Origin: Georgenia sp. M64
GTDB taxonomy: Bacteria > Actinomycetota > Actinomycetes > Actinomycetales > Actinomycetaceae
DNA: 64,000 nt
Assembly: GCF_038049925.1 (NCBI RefSeq)
Contig: NZ_CP145809.1
Coordinates: 1,922,001 to 1,986,000 of the forward strand
Direction of reading: 5' to 3'
Part shown: in pieces, positions 27,166 through 36,662 of the stretch
Position numbering within the stretch: position 1 is the stretch's first letter
How the letters are laid out: the number at the start of each line of letters is the position of its first letter
Translations under genes and position numbers: made by a program
Notes under the pieces: model-generated
What the model saw: the letters and a program-made list of their open reading frames with translations, nothing else
The model's database searches: none
Told to the model about the DNA's origin: nothing

Positions 27166-28955
27166 GCCACCGGCGCCGCGGACCTCCCGGGCGCCGGCTC
27201 GGCCGGCGCGTCCACCCCGGCCTCCTTGCGCTGCTCGGGGGTGATGGGGGCAGGCGCCTGGGTGAGCGGGTCGTACCCGCCGCCGGACTTGGGGAAGGCG
27301 ATGACGTCGCGGATGGAGTCCGAGTGCGTCAGGAGCGAGACGATCCGGTCCCAGCCGAACGCGATGCCGCCGTGAGGCGGCGCGCCGAACTTGAACGCGT
27401 CGAGGAGGAAGCCGAACTTCTCCTGCGCCTCCGCCTCGCCGATGCCCATGACCGCGAAGACCCGCTCCTGGACGTCGCGGCGGTGGATACGGATGGAGCC
27501 GCCGCCGATCTCGTTGCCGTTGCAGACGATGTCGTACGCGTACGCCAGGGCCTCGCCCGGGCTCTCCTCGAACCGGTCGACCCACTCCGGTGTCGGGGAG
27601 GTGAAGGCGTGGTGGACCGCGGTCCACGCGCTGTGGCCCAGGTCGACGTCGTCGTCCTCGCCCGTGGGCTTGAACAGGGGGGCGTCGACGATCCACACGA
27701 AGGACCACGCGTCCTCGTCGATGAGCCCGACCCGCCGGCCGATCTCCAGCCGGGCGGCGCCGAGGAGCGCCCGGGCGTCGGAGGCGCGGCCCGCGGCGAA
27801 GAAGACGTTGTCGCCCGGCTGGGCGCCGACCGCCTCAGCCAGGCCCGCCCGCTCGGCCTCGGAGATGTTCTTGGCCACGGGCCCGCCGAGGGTGCCGTCC
27901 TCGCCGATCGTCACGTACGCCAGACCCTTGGCGCCGCGCGACTTGGCCCAGTCCTGCCACGCGTCGAAGGTCCGGCGCGGCTGCGAGGCGCCGCCCGGCA
28001 TGACGACGGCGCCGACGTAGGGGCTCTGGAACACCCGGAACGGGGTGTCCTTGAAGTACTCGGTGAGGTCGGTCAGCTCCAGGCCGAAGCGCAGGTCCGG
28101 CTTGTCGGTGCCGTAGCGGCGCATGGCCTCGAGGTAGGTCATCCGCGGGATGGGGCGGTCGATCTCGTGGCCGACGAGGCGCCACAGCTCGGCGAGGACC
28201 TGCTCCGCGACGGCGATGACGTCGTCCTGGTCCACGAAACTCATCTCGACGTCGAGCTGGGTGAACTCGGGCTGGCGGTCGGCCCGGAAGTCCTCGTCCC
28301 GGTAGCAGCGGGCGATCTGGTAGTAGCGCTCCATGCCGGCGACCATGAGCAGCTGCTTGAACAGCTGCGGGGACTGCGGCAGGGCGTACCAGGAGCCCGG
28401 GGAGAGGCGCGCCGGCACGAGGAAGTCGCGTGCCCCCTCGGGGGTGGACCGGGTGAGCGTGGGCGTCTCGATCTCGACGAAGCCCTGGTCGTCCAGGACC
28501 CGGCGGGCGGCCTGGTTGACCTTGGCGCGCAGGCGCAGCGCGTGCGACGGCGCCTTCCGGCGCAGGTCGAGGTAGCGGTAGCGCAGACGCGCCTCCTCCC
28601 CCACCTGACCGGCGTCCTCGGCGTGCTCGGAGACCTGGAAGGGCAGTGCCGCGGCGGTGTTGAGGACCTCGACGTCGGCCGCGATCACCTCGATCTCGCC
28701 GGTCGGCAGGTTCGGGTTCGCGTTGCCCTCGGGCCGCTGGACGACCTCCCCCGTCACCTGGAGGACGAACTCGCTGCGCAGCTCGTGGGCGACCGCCTCG
28801 TCACGGATGACCACCTGCGCGATGCCCGAGGCGTCGCGCAGGTCGATGAAGGCGACCCCGCCGTGGTCGCGGCGGCGGTCGACCCAGCCGGCCAGGGTCA
28901 CGGTGGTGCCGATGTCGGAGGCGCGCAGGGATCCTGCCGCGTGGGTGCGGAGCAC
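27162..28955 (-). CDS. aspS: Aspartyl-tRNA synthetase, predicted non-discriminating
   Basis: 597-residue bacterial-type class IIb synthetase. OB anticodon domain at 1-110, catalytic core about 125-590 with [48 protein letters not shown] (motif 2) and [14 protein letters not shown] (motif 3), and a GAD insertion near 300-420. His31 in RRRDHGG and Gly77 in RPEGNAN are the residue types described for AspRS that also charge tRNA-Asn, implying a GatCAB route to Asn-tRNA. A Pro/Ala-rich tail of 35 residues ends it. GTG start after GGAAGGA. Heads the aspS-GNAT-yciO operon. Confidence 0.96.
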   Translation of the reverse strand: MLRTHAAGSLRASDIGTTVTLAGWVDRRRDHGGVAFIDLRDASGIAQVVIRDEAVAHELRSEFVLQVTGEVVQRPEGNANPNLPTGEIEVIAADVEVLNTAAALPFQVSEHAEDAGQVGEEARLRYRYLDLRRKAPSHALRLRAKVNQAARRVLDDQGFVEIETPTLTRSTPEGARDFLVPARLSPGSWYALPQSPQLFKQLLMVAGMERYYQIARCYRDEDFRADRQPEFTQLDVEMSFVDQDDVIAVAEQVLAELWRLVGHEIDRPIPRMTYLEAMRRYGTDKPDLRFGLELTDLTEYFKDTPFRVFQSPYVGAVVMPGGASQPRRTFDAWQDWAKSRGAKGLAYVTIGEDGTLGGPVAKNISEAERAGLAEAVGAQPGDNVFFAAGRASDARALLGAARLEIGRRVGLIDEDAWSFVWIVDAPLFKPTGEDDDVDLGHSAWTAVHHAFTSPTPEWVDRFEESPGEALAYAYDIVCNGNEIGGGSIRIHRRDVQERVFAVMGIGEAEAQEKFGFLLDAFKFGAPPHGGIAFGWDRIVSLLTHSDSIRDVIAFPKSGGGYDPLTQAPAPITPEQRKEAGVDAPAEPAPGRSAAPVA

Positions 28956-29008
28956 GGGGTTCCTTCCGGGTAGACGGGCGCACCGCTAGACGGGCGGGCG
29001 CTCCGACG

Positions 29009-29037
29009 ATCCTAGTGTCGGCGGCCCGGGGTGCCAG
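29009..29037 (-). promoter_or_regulatory. Probable aspS promoter
   Basis: Minus strand: -35-like CTGGCA (29032-29037), a 17-base spacer, -10 TAGGAT (29009-29014). Leader about 45 bases, containing the GGAAGGA ribosome site. No T-box structure is evident. Confidence 0.5.
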
Positions 29038-29100
29038 GCCGCGGGCGGGGCGCGAGGGTCCGGCACCTCCGCGGCCCGTCGGTTCCACCCGTCGGTTCTG

Positions 29101-29176
29101 CGTGCGTCCACGGTGAGGTACCCGCCTCAGTTCCGCGTGCGTCCACGGTGAGGTACCCGCCTCAGTTCCGCGTGCG
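29101..29176. repeat. 35-bp direct repeat between aspS and the MFS gene
   Basis: Two exact 35-bp copies (29101-29135 and 29136-29170), beginning cgtgcgtccacggtgaggta, plus the first six bases of a third. They lie in the divergent promoter region, so copy number could alter MFS or aspS promoter geometry. Confidence 0.9.
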
Positions 29177-29201
29177 CCCCGGCGTCCGTCATGATTCCCC
29201 G

Positions 29202-30689
29202 GTGAGCGAGCGGCGGCCGGGTTCGGCGACGACGACGGGCGGCCCCGACGTCGTGCGGCTGCTCCTCGTCGCCTCCGTCTCGCTCATCACCCTGGTCGCG
29301 TTCGAGAACCTCGCGGTGACCACGGTGATGCCGAGCGTCGCGGCGGACCTCGACGGGCTCCGGCTCTACGCGGTGGCCTCGGGGGCGCCGCTGGCGGCCC
29401 AGCTCGTGGCGACCGCCGTCGGGGGCGCGTGGTCCGACGCCCGCGGTCCGCGCGGCCCGCTGATCGGCGGGGTCCTGCTGTTCTGCGCGGGACTGGTCGT
29501 GGCCGGCCTGGCGCCGGGCATGGCGGTCCTGGCCGCCGGCCGGGCCGTGCAGGGGTTCGGCGGCGGGCTGCTCATCGTCCCGCTGTACGTGCTGGTCGGC
29601 TCGATGGTGCCGGCGCCGCGGCAGCCGAGGTTCTTCGCCGCCTTCGCCGTGGCCTGGGTGTTCCCCGGGCTCGTGGGTCCCGGCATCGCGGGGTTCGTCG
29701 CCCAGGAGTGGACGTGGCGATGGGTCTTCCTCGCCGTGCCGGTGCTCACCCTCGGTGCCTCGGTCGTGCTCCTGCCGCTGCTGCGCCACCTGCCCGGTCC
29801 GCCCGACCGGCCCGACGAGGGTCGTCCCCGGGCGCGGCGGCTGGTGCTCGCCGCCACCGGGGCGGGGCTCGCCGCGGCGGCCCTGCAGGTCGCCGGTGCC
29901 GAGGGCGGCGCGACGGGCCTGTTCCTCGCCGTCGCCGGGGTCGCGGTCCTCGTCCTCACGCTCCCGGTCCTCCTGCCGGCCGGGACGGTGCGGCTGCGCG
30001 CCGGCGTGCCCTCCGCCGTCGCGACCCGCGGGCTCCTCAACACCACGTTCCTCAGCGCCGAGACGTTCCTGCCGCTGCTCCTCGTGCGCGAGCACGGGTG
30101 GTCCGTGGCCCAGGCCGGTCTGGTGCTCACCGTCGCGTCCGTCACCTGGGCGACCGGCTCGTGGATCCAGGGCCGGGTCAGCGACGAGGAGCTGCGCCGC
30201 CGTCTGCTCTGGGTGGGACCGCTGACTCTGGCGCTGGGCACGCTCGTCACCGCGGGGGCCACGGTCGAGGGCGCACCGGGGTGGCTGGTCGTCGTGGGCT
30301 GGACCATCGCCGGCGGCGGGATGGGGCTGGTGTTCCCCGCGGTCAGCGTCCTGGTCCTCCAGCGCACGCCGGCGTACCGGCACGGACGCATCAGCTCCTC
30401 GCTCCAGGTCGCCGACGCCCTCGGGGCCGCGCTCGGGCTGGCTGCCTCGGGTGGGCTCTTCATCGCGCTCGTCGGGCGGGGCGGCACGCTCGCGTACCTC
30501 GCGGGGCTCCTCCTCGCCGTCGTGGTGGCGCTCCTGGCCACCCTGGCCGGGGCGCGGGCAGGGCAGCGCGGCGAGGACGAGACCGGCGACCCGCCCGGTG
30601 GGTCCGCGGCGCGCGCCGCCGACGGCGCCGACGTCCCGGCCGACGGGGCCGACGTCCCGGCCGACGGGGCCCCGCTCCAGGGCGGCTGA
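29202..30689 (+). CDS. MFS transporter, drug-exporter-like
   Basis: 495 residues with about 12 hydrophobic segments. The first is VVRLLLVASVSLITLVAFENLAV (about 17-39). The motif A loop is GGAWSDARGPRGPL near 78-91, and GRAVQGFGGGLLIVPLYVL lies near 112. A Pro/Asp-rich cytoplasmic loop splits the halves near 205. The protein ends in an Ala/Asp/Gly/Pro tail made by a 21-bp repeat (ADGADVP). GTG start at 29202 preferred because upstream codons lie in the 35-bp repeat; no good ribosome site. Substrate unknown. Confidence 0.85.
   Translation: MSERRPGSATTTGGPDVVRLLLVASVSLITLVAFENLAVTTVMPSVAADLDGLRLYAVASGAPLAAQLVATAVGGAWSDARGPRGPLIGGVLLFCAGLVVAGLAPGMAVLAAGRAVQGFGGGLLIVPLYVLVGSMVPAPRQPRFFAAFAVAWVFPGLVGPGIAGFVAQEWTWRWVFLAVPVLTLGASVVLLPLLRHLPGPPDRPDEGRPRARRLVLAATGAGLAAAALQVAGAEGGATGLFLAVAGVAVLVLTLPVLLPAGTVRLRAGVPSAVATRGLLNTTFLSAETFLPLLLVREHGWSVAQAGLVLTVASVTWATGSWIQGRVSDEELRRRLLWVGPLTLALGTLVTAGATVEGAPGWLVVVGWTIAGGGMGLVFPAVSVLVLQRTPAYRHGRISSSLQVADALGAALGLAASGGLFIALVGRGGTLAYLAGLLLAVVVALLATLAGARAGQRGEDETGDPPGGSAARAADGADVPADGADVPADGAPLQGG
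30618..30674 (+). repeat. 21-bp in-frame repeat at the MFS gene 3' end
   Basis: Units of gccgacggggccgacgtccc plus g at 30618-30638 and 30639-30659, and a partial third, encoding ADGADVP. They affect only the cytoplasmic tail. Confidence 0.85.
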
Positions 30690-30766
30690 GCAGCCAGGAC
30701 CGGTGTGCGGGACCTTGTGCCCAAGGTCACCGCCGCCCGCTCCTGCGGGCGTGGGGGCCCTCCGGG

Positions 30767-30772
30767 TAGGCT
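30767..30772 (+). promoter_or_regulatory. Possible -10 element of the DEAD-box helicase gene
   Basis: TAGGCT in the 219-base gap; it would give a leader of about 130 bases before the ATG at 30909. No -35 consensus. The leader is GC-rich with several potential hairpins; I recognise no known riboswitch. Confidence 0.35.
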
Positions 30773-30908
30773 GGGACCTCCTGGAGTGCTCTCCCGCCCA
30801 GGCCCTGAAGCGGATGTTGTCGCAACTGTGTGGGCCCATCGCGGAGGGCTTGCCGCCGACCTGGCGGTGCCGCCCCACTCCGCTCGACGATGGGTTTCCC
30901 CTGTGACG

Positions 30909-32894
30909 ATGAACGACTTTGCCCTTTCGCGCCCCGAGACGGGTGACGACGCCCTGTTCGAGGCGCTGGAGCTCTCCGACGCCGAGGCGCCCACCGACGA
31001 CACCGGTGCGTCCTCCGATGACACCGGTGCGTCCGCCCCGACGGCGGGTGCCGACACCGCCGAGACCGCTCCCGCCGAGACCTCTCCCGCCGCGGCGGCA
31101 CCGCTCGCCAAGGCGGCGGTGACCTTCGCCGACCTCGGCCTGCCGGACGACCTGCTCTCGGCGATCGAGGACCTCGGCTTCACCGTCCCGACCGACATCC
31201 AGGCCGAGGCGATCCCGGTGCTGCTCTCCGGCCGCGACGTCGTCGGCGTCGCCCAGACCGGCACGGGCAAGACCGCCGCCTTCGGTCTGCCGCTGCTCGA
31301 GGCGGTCGACGCGTGGGAGCGCTCGGTGCAGGCCCTGGTGCTCACGCCCACCCGCGAGCTCGCCATGCAGGTCTCGGACGCCATCGCGTCCTTTGCCCAC
31401 CGCACCAAGAACCTCACCGTGCTGCCGGTCTACGGCGGCTCGAGCTACATCCCGCAGCTGCGGGCCCTCAAGGACGGGGCGCAGGTCGTGGTCGGCACCC
31501 CCGGTCGCGTCATGGACCTCATCGAGCGCGGCAGCCTCAACCTCTCGGGCGTGCGGTTCCTCGTCCTGGACGAGGCCGACGAGATGCTGCGCATGGGCTT
31601 CGCCGAGGACGTCGAGCAGATCGCCTCGCACGTCCCCTCCGGCCGGCGCACCGCGCTGTTCTCGGCCACCATGCCCGCGGCCATCAAGCGGGTCGCCGAC
31701 ACCCACCTCACCGACCCGGTGCGTGTGGCCGTCACCCGGCCGGCGTCCACCACCGCCACCGTGCGCCAGACCTACGCCGTCGTGCCGTTCCGCCACAAGG
31801 TCGGTGCCCTCGCCCGCGTGCTTGCCACCACCGAGGCCGACGCCGCGATCGTCTTCGTCCGCACCAAGGGCACCGTCGAGGACGTCGCCATCGAGCTCGC
31901 CGGCCGGGGGATCTCCGCCGCCGGTCTGTCCGGCGACGTCCCGCAGAAGGAGCGCGAGAAGCTCGTCGAGCGGCTGCGCAACGGCACGCTCGACGTCCTC
32001 GTGGCCACCGACGTCGCCGCCCGCGGCCTCGACGTCGAGCGCATCGGCCTCGTCGTGAACTTCGACGTGCCGCGTGAGGCCGACTCCTACGTCCACCGCA
32101 TCGGCCGCACCGGCCGCGCCGGTCGGACCGGTACGGCCCTGACCTTCCTGACCCCGCGTGAGCGCGGGCAGCTGCGCCAGATCGAGAAGCTCACGGGCTC
32201 CACCCTCGAGGAGGTCACGCTCCCCACGCCGGCGGACGTCTCCGCGCACCGGGCCGGCAAGCTCTTCGGCCAGGTCGCCGAGCGCCGCGGTGCCGGCCGC
32301 CTGGAGATGTACCGCGAGGCGCTGACCGCGCACGTCGAGGAGACCGGTGCCGACCTGCTCGAGGTCGCCGCCGCTCTCGTGGCCCTGTCCGTCGGTGACG
32401 AGGGTCCGCAGCGCCGCGACGACGAGGACGACCGCCCGCGCACCCGTCGCGAGGAGACCGTGGACGACGAGGGCACCTTCGTCGCCGCGCGCTTCGACGA
32501 GGGCCACACGTCCAAGCACGGCACCCGCGGCCCGGCCGAGCGTGGCGGCCGCCGCCCGCGCATCGCCGGTACCCGCTACCGCGTCGAGGTCGGGCACAAG
32601 GACGGCGTCCAGCCCGGTGCCATCGTCGGTGCGATCACCGGCGAGGGCGGCCTGCGCGGCTCCGACCTGGGCAAGATCGACATCTTCCCCAGCTTCTCGC
32701 TCGTGGAGATCTCCGGTGACCTCTCCCCCGAGTCGGCCCGTCGCATCGGCGCCGCCAAGGTGGCCGGCCGTCCGCTGAAGATCCGCCCGGACGAGGGCCC
32801 GCGCGCCGCCCGGCCCGCGAAGCGTCACGGCGAGCACGACCGTCCCGAGCGTCGGCCCTCGCGACCGGTCGGCCCCGCCCGCCGCCCCCGCTGA
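30909..32894 (+). CDS. deaD: DEAD-box ATP-dependent RNA helicase (DeaD/CsdA type)
   Basis: 661 residues; unwinds structured RNA, in relatives for ribosome assembly and cold growth. An acidic, Ala/Thr-rich N-terminal segment (1-70) contains a short DDTGAS repeat. Helicase core about 75-435: FADLGLPDDLLSAIEDLGF and PTDIQAEAIP (Q motif), AQTGTGKTAAFGLPL, PTRELAMQV, GTPGRVMD, LVLDEADEML, SATMP, and HRIGRTGRAGRTG. A DbpA-like RNA-binding domain lies at about 545-615 (RYRVEVGHKDGVQPGAIVGAI...GKIDIFPSFSLVEI), with a basic tail after it. ATG at 30909; a GTG two codons earlier is an alternative. Followed by a strong terminator. Confidence 0.93.
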   Translation: MNDFALSRPETGDDALFEALELSDAEAPTDDTGASSDDTGASAPTAGADTAETAPAETSPAAAAPLAKAAVTFADLGLPDDLLSAIEDLGFTVPTDIQAEAIPVLLSGRDVVGVAQTGTGKTAAFGLPLLEAVDAWERSVQALVLTPTRELAMQVSDAIASFAHRTKNLTVLPVYGGSSYIPQLRALKDGAQVVVGTPGRVMDLIERGSLNLSGVRFLVLDEADEMLRMGFAEDVEQIASHVPSGRRTALFSATMPAAIKRVADTHLTDPVRVAVTRPASTTATVRQTYAVVPFRHKVGALARVLATTEADAAIVFVRTKGTVEDVAIELAGRGISAAGLSGDVPQKEREKLVERLRNGTLDVLVATDVAARGLDVERIGLVVNFDVPREADSYVHRIGRTGRAGRTGTALTFLTPRERGQLRQIEKLTGSTLEEVTLPTPADVSAHRAGKLFGQVAERRGAGRLEMYREALTAHVEETGADLLEVAAALVALSVGDEGPQRRDDEDDRPRTRREETVDDEGTFVAARFDEGHTSKHGTRGPAERGGRRPRIAGTRYRVEVGHKDGVQPGAIVGAITGEGGLRGSDLGKIDIFPSFSLVEISGDLSPESARRIGAAKVAGRPLKIRPDEGPRAARPAKRHGEHDRPERRPSRPVGPARRPR

Positions 32895-33216
32895 GCCGGC
32901 GGCGCCGGTCCCGGGCTCTGCTCGCCTGGTCGCTCGTAGGAGCGATCGGTGGCGGTCCGGAGCCTCGAGTCTGCTCATCCGGTCGGTAGCGGCAGTCTCC
33001 GTTGGCGGTTCGGAGCCCGCGTCTGCTCGTCTGGTCGCTTCTAGCAGCCACCTGAGCAGACTCGTCGAGGGACCGACGGCGCCCGGCACGACGACGAAGG
33101 CCCACCCGGTCGGGTGGGCCTTCGTCGTGTGTCTGGGCGGTCCGCGAACGGATCGCCGCTGGTTCGCTGGCGCGAGCCTGCCGACACCGACCCGCGGCGC
33201 CGACGCCCCGGCAGCG
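32895..33216. other. Gap between deaD and the GTPase gene: degenerate repeat plus terminator
   Basis: A roughly 53-bp degenerate tandem repeat (about 32926-33045; units begin tctgctc, contain ggtcgct or ggtcggt and ggcggt-cggagc) lies left of the terminator at 33091-33128. The rest, up to the GTPase stop at 33217, shows no gene or motif I can name. Confidence 0.6.
33091..33128. terminator. Bidirectional hairpin terminator between convergent deaD and the GTPase operon
   Basis: Perfect 17-bp stem acgacgaaggcccaccc / gggtgggccttcgtcgt with a GGTC loop, the strongest hairpin in the window. Suits termination from both sides. Confidence 0.92.
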
Positions 33217-34905
33217 TCAGCGCGCCAGCGACGTCAGCTCGCGCCAGAACCGCGCGAAGTCGGCGAGCTCTCCCTCGAGGGGCCCGACGACCTGCTCGCG
33301 CACGGTCCCGGCCACCACCTCGCGTAGCCGTCGGGCCACGCGGCGGGACCGCCGCCGCGCCCCCACGCGCGCGGCGATGCCGCCCACGAGGGCGAGCAGC
33401 AGTCCCACGACCACCCCGCCGCCGAGCAGCACGGTGGGCCACGGGAGCGGGCCGGCCATCGGGGTCTCCGGAGCCGGGAGCTGCAGGTACCCCATCACCG
33501 CGAGGGCGGCCAGCCACAGCCCACCGGCGATCGCGGCCGCGAGGAAGACCCACTGGAGGAAACCCAGCACGCGCCACCACGCAGGCCGCCGGGTCTGCTC
33601 GAGCTCGGCCGCGCCGACCTGCTGGTCGAGGGAGTCCACGAGCCCCGGCACGCGCGCCTCGGTGTCCTGCAGGACGTCCGCCCGCCAGGAGTCCGGCAGG
33701 TGACGCGTGGCCGTGGACGCCATCGCGTGGGCCGCCGAGCGCACCGCGGCCTCCTGCACCGGTGTCGGCCCGGGCAGGGAGGTGCGCACCAGGCGCGCCT
33801 CGGGAGCCTGCTTGTCCAGGTGCAGGCGGCGCATCGGGTCCGGCCGCAGCCGGGCCAGCCAGCGCACGGGCGGCCAGCCCACGTGCCGGCGTGCGGCCCG
33901 GACGTAGCTGCCGCGGACCGCGTCCTGGACGGCGTCCACCCCGGCCGCGCGGGCCGCGGCCTCGATGAGCCGGGCGCTCTGGCGCGGCTCCACGCCCGTC
34001 GTGGGCTCCCCGTCCGGGGTCACCTCGGCGGCGCGGAGCAGGTGCGCCGCGGCGGTGCGCACGTCCGCGGCCAGGCGCAGCTGGGCCGCCCGGGTCGAGG
34101 CGACGACGGAGTCGATCCGCTCGCGCAGCTCGGGCACCCCCTCGCCGGTGCGCGCGGAGACCGGCAGGACAGGCACCCCGCGCAGGCCGTCGCGCTCGAG
34201 GATGCCGGCGAGGTCGCGGAGGATCCCCTCCCGCTCCCCCGGCTCGAGGGTGTCCACCTGGTTGAGGACGACGACGGTGACGTCGGCGTGCGCGGCCATC
34301 GGGGCGAGGTAGTCGCGGTGGACGATCGCGTCGGCGTACTTCTGCGGGTCCAGCACCCACACGAGGACGTCGACGGCCGAGGCCATGCGCGAGGCGATGC
34401 GGCGGTGGTCCTCCGCGGTGGAGTCGATGTCCGGCAGGTCGAGGAGCACCAGCCCTTCCGGGCTGGTGGTCGAGGCGCGCCGGGCGGGCAGGCGACGCAC
34501 GGCCGCGCCGGCGTCGGGGTCGACGGGCCCGTCGCCGGCACGGGTGCGGTCGGGCACGCCGAGCCAGTCGAGCAGGTCGCCGGCGTCGTCCGGACCCCAC
34601 ACCGCCGCCAGCGGCCGGGCCGTCGTGGGCCGGGTGGCCGCGACCCGGGAGACCGGCCGGCCGACGATGGCGTTGAACAGCGAGGACTTCCCCGACCCCG
34701 TCGCGCCCAGCAGGGCCACGACCGTCCGGCCGGCGGCGAGGTTCTGGCGCTGGTCCGCCCGCAGGACGAGCGACCGGGCGCCCTCGACGACGTTCGAGGG
34801 CAGGTGCGGCTCCCCGATGCCGACGGCGGAGCGCAGCGTGGCGAGGTCCTGCGGGAGCGTCGCGGCGTGGTCGACCTCGCGGCGACGGCGGAGCATCGCG
34901 CTCAC
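33217..34905 (-). CDS. Dynamin-like/YfjP-type GTPase with C-terminal membrane hairpin
   Basis: 562 residues. G1 GATGSGKSS near 68, G2/switch PTTARPLAAV near 92, G3 LDLPDIDS near 155, G4 LNQVDTLEP near 215, G5 near VSARTGEG. A helical middle (about 270-430) precedes two transmembrane helices (about 445-470 and 490-520, LGFLQWVFLAAAIAGGLWLAAL and WPTVLLGGGVVVGLLLALVGG) and a basic-then-acidic tail. The GTG start overlaps the stop of the neighbouring GTPase by four bases (GTGA). The pair resembles paired dynamin-like proteins of actinobacteria that act on membranes, for example at division septa. Role here is inferred. Confidence 0.8.
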   Translation of the reverse strand: MSAMLRRRREVDHAATLPQDLATLRSAVGIGEPHLPSNVVEGARSLVLRADQRQNLAAGRTVVALLGATGSGKSSLFNAIVGRPVSRVAATRPTTARPLAAVWGPDDAGDLLDWLGVPDRTRAGDGPVDPDAGAAVRRLPARRASTTSPEGLVLLDLPDIDSTAEDHRRIASRMASAVDVLVWVLDPQKYADAIVHRDYLAPMAAHADVTVVVLNQVDTLEPGEREGILRDLAGILERDGLRGVPVLPVSARTGEGVPELRERIDSVVASTRAAQLRLAADVRTAAAHLLRAAEVTPDGEPTTGVEPRQSARLIEAAARAAGVDAVQDAVRGSYVRAARRHVGWPPVRWLARLRPDPMRRLHLDKQAPEARLVRTSLPGPTPVQEAAVRSAAHAMASTATRHLPDSWRADVLQDTEARVPGLVDSLDQQVGAAELEQTRRPAWWRVLGFLQWVFLAAAIAGGLWLAALAVMGYLQLPAPETPMAGPLPWPTVLLGGGVVVGLLLALVGGIAARVGARRRSRRVARRLREVVAGTVREQVVGPLEGELADFARFWRELTSLAR

Positions 34906-36662
34906 AGGCCCGCCTCCGCCCGGCGGGCGGCCCGCACGGCGGTGACCGCCGCGCCGATCCGGTCCGTCGCCGACGGGTCGATCTCCAGCGTGGCGAGCGC
35001 CTGCCGGTACGCCTCGGCCTGGTCGGCGAGGAACTGCCCGGCGCGGGTGTGGAGGTCGTCGCGGGCGTTCTTCGTCATCTTCCGCACCGCGTCGTCACCG
35101 AAGACCGCCTCCAGGAGCTTCTGCGCCACGACGGCCGTGCCGCCGGCGATGGCGATCTCGGCGCCGGTCAGGCCGGCCGTCGAGGCGAACATGACGATCA
35201 TCAGCGCGATGCCCAGGCCGTTGACGCCGAAGGAGAGCATCCGGGCGGTGAACCGCTTGTCGGCGCCCTCGTCCCGCACCATCGCCAGCAGTCCCGACTG
35301 CCAGCCGCGCACCTGCGCCGAGGCGGCGTCGTAGAGCTCGGCCTCGGGGGCGAGGGACGCGGTCGCGGTGGCGAGGACGCCTCGGGCGCCCGGCTCGCGG
35401 CGCCACGCGTGGTCGACGTCGGCGGCGGCCCGCTCGGCCTCGGCCACGAGGACGGTCTGCAGACCGGTCTCGATGGCTTCCTCGACCTGCTCGGTGGGCA
35501 CCGGCCGGCCGCGGAAGAAACTGCCGATCCGGTCGCGCAGGCGGCCCACCTGGGCCTCGACGGACCGGAAGAACTCACCGGTGCCGACGAACTCCTGCCA
35601 CCGGGCCAGGACCTCGCCACGGAGCATGGCCCCGTCGGCGGTGGCGGTCATGATCCGGTGGTGCGCCTGGGCGTAGGCCTCGTCGACCCGCCCCGCGAGC
35701 TGGACGAGCGCGGCGGTCTGGGCGTGCGTGCCCTCCGCGACGAGGGTGGCGCGGCCCAGCGCGGCGTCGACGGCGCCGCCGAGGGTCTGGCGCGCGACGG
35801 ACGCCCGCGAGCCGGCGTCGGCGGCGATGCCGTGCAGCCACCCCTGCAGGGCGGCGACGTCGGCGCCGGGCAGGAGGCCGTCCGGGCCGAGGTCCGTCTC
35901 GCCGATGACGAACAGCGGCGCCCGGCCCAGACCCTCCTCCTCCAGCCGCTCGGCCAGGTCGTGGCGCACCTCGGCGCTGACGCCGGCGGGGACGCGGTCC
36001 AGGACGACCGCCACGACGATCCGGCGGTCGGCCGCCTCGGTGAGCAGCGCCCACGGGACCGCGTCGCCGTAGCGCGCGGCCGTGGTGACGAAGACCCACA
36101 GGTCGGCCGCCGCGAGGAGCTGGCCGGCGAGCTGGCGGTTCTCGCTGACGACGGAGTCGATGTCCGGGGCGTCCAGCAGCGCCAGGCCCGGCGGCAGGGC
36201 GGCAGAGGCACGCAGCTCGATCTCGTGGCCGGCCGTCCCCGTGGCCGGGCTCGGCGGGGCCCCCGGTCCCACGTGCACGCGGGCGAGCCCGGGCAGGATC
36301 CGGTCGTCGGTGAACCAGGCGGCGTCGTCGGGGTGGTGCACGAGGAGCGGCCGGCGGGTGGTGGGGCGGATCGCGGAGGCCGCCGTGACCTGCTCGCGCA
36401 GGAGGGCGTTGACGAGGGTGGACTTGCCCGCTCCGGTGGACCCGCCGACGACGGCGAGCAGCGGCGCCTCGAGCTGCTCGTAGCGCGGGATGACGTAGTC
36501 GGACAGCTGGTCGAGGACCTCCTGGCGGTCCTGTCGCGCGAGCGCGGCGCCCTCGACGTCGAGCGGGAGGTGCACCCCGCGCAGGATCTCGCGCAGCTCG
36601 CCGAGGGCGCCGAGGACCGCGCGGGCGCCGTCGCCCGTCCCCGAGGGCAGCGTGAGGCTCAT
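34902..36662 (-). CDS. Dynamin-like GTPase, first of the pair
   Basis: 586 residues. N-terminal helical lead, then G1 GGSTGAGKSTLVNALL near 74-90, switch PTTRRPLLVHHPDD near 105, G3 LLDAPDIDSVVSENRQL near 163, and a LDRVPAGV-type G4 near 205. After a long alpha-helical stalk (about 270-480) a hydrophobic hairpin (about 490-535, NGLGIALMIVMFASTAGLTGAEIAIAGGTAVV) is the likely membrane segment, followed by a helical tail. ATG overlaps the hisS stop by four bases (ATGA), and its stop overlaps the second GTPase start. Both GTPases being coupled suggests a hetero-oligomer. Confidence 0.8.
   Translation of the reverse strand: MSLTLPSGTGDGARAVLGALGELREILRGVHLPLDVEGAALARQDRQEVLDQLSDYVIPRYEQLEAPLLAVVGGSTGAGKSTLVNALLREQVTAASAIRPTTRRPLLVHHPDDAAWFTDDRILPGLARVHVGPGAPPSPATGTAGHEIELRASAALPPGLALLDAPDIDSVVSENRQLAGQLLAAADLWVFVTTAARYGDAVPWALLTEAADRRIVVAVVLDRVPAGVSAEVRHDLAERLEEEGLGRAPLFVIGETDLGPDGLLPGADVAALQGWLHGIAADAGSRASVARQTLGGAVDAALGRATLVAEGTHAQTAALVQLAGRVDEAYAQAHHRIMTATADGAMLRGEVLARWQEFVGTGEFFRSVEAQVGRLRDRIGSFFRGRPVPTEQVEEAIETGLQTVLVAEAERAAADVDHAWRREPGARGVLATATASLAPEAELYDAASAQVRGWQSGLLAMVRDEGADKRFTARMLSFGVNGLGIALMIVMFASTAGLTGAEIAIAGGTAVVAQKLLEAVFGDDAVRKMTKNARDDLHTRAGQFLADQAEAYRQALATLEIDPSATDRIGAAVTAVRAARRAEAGL

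Noticed and set aside
29127-33089. A 1,320-codon minus-strand open frame under the MFS and DEAD-box genes
   Set aside because: Spans two real plus-strand genes and their terminators; composition is low-complexity and no family motif appears.
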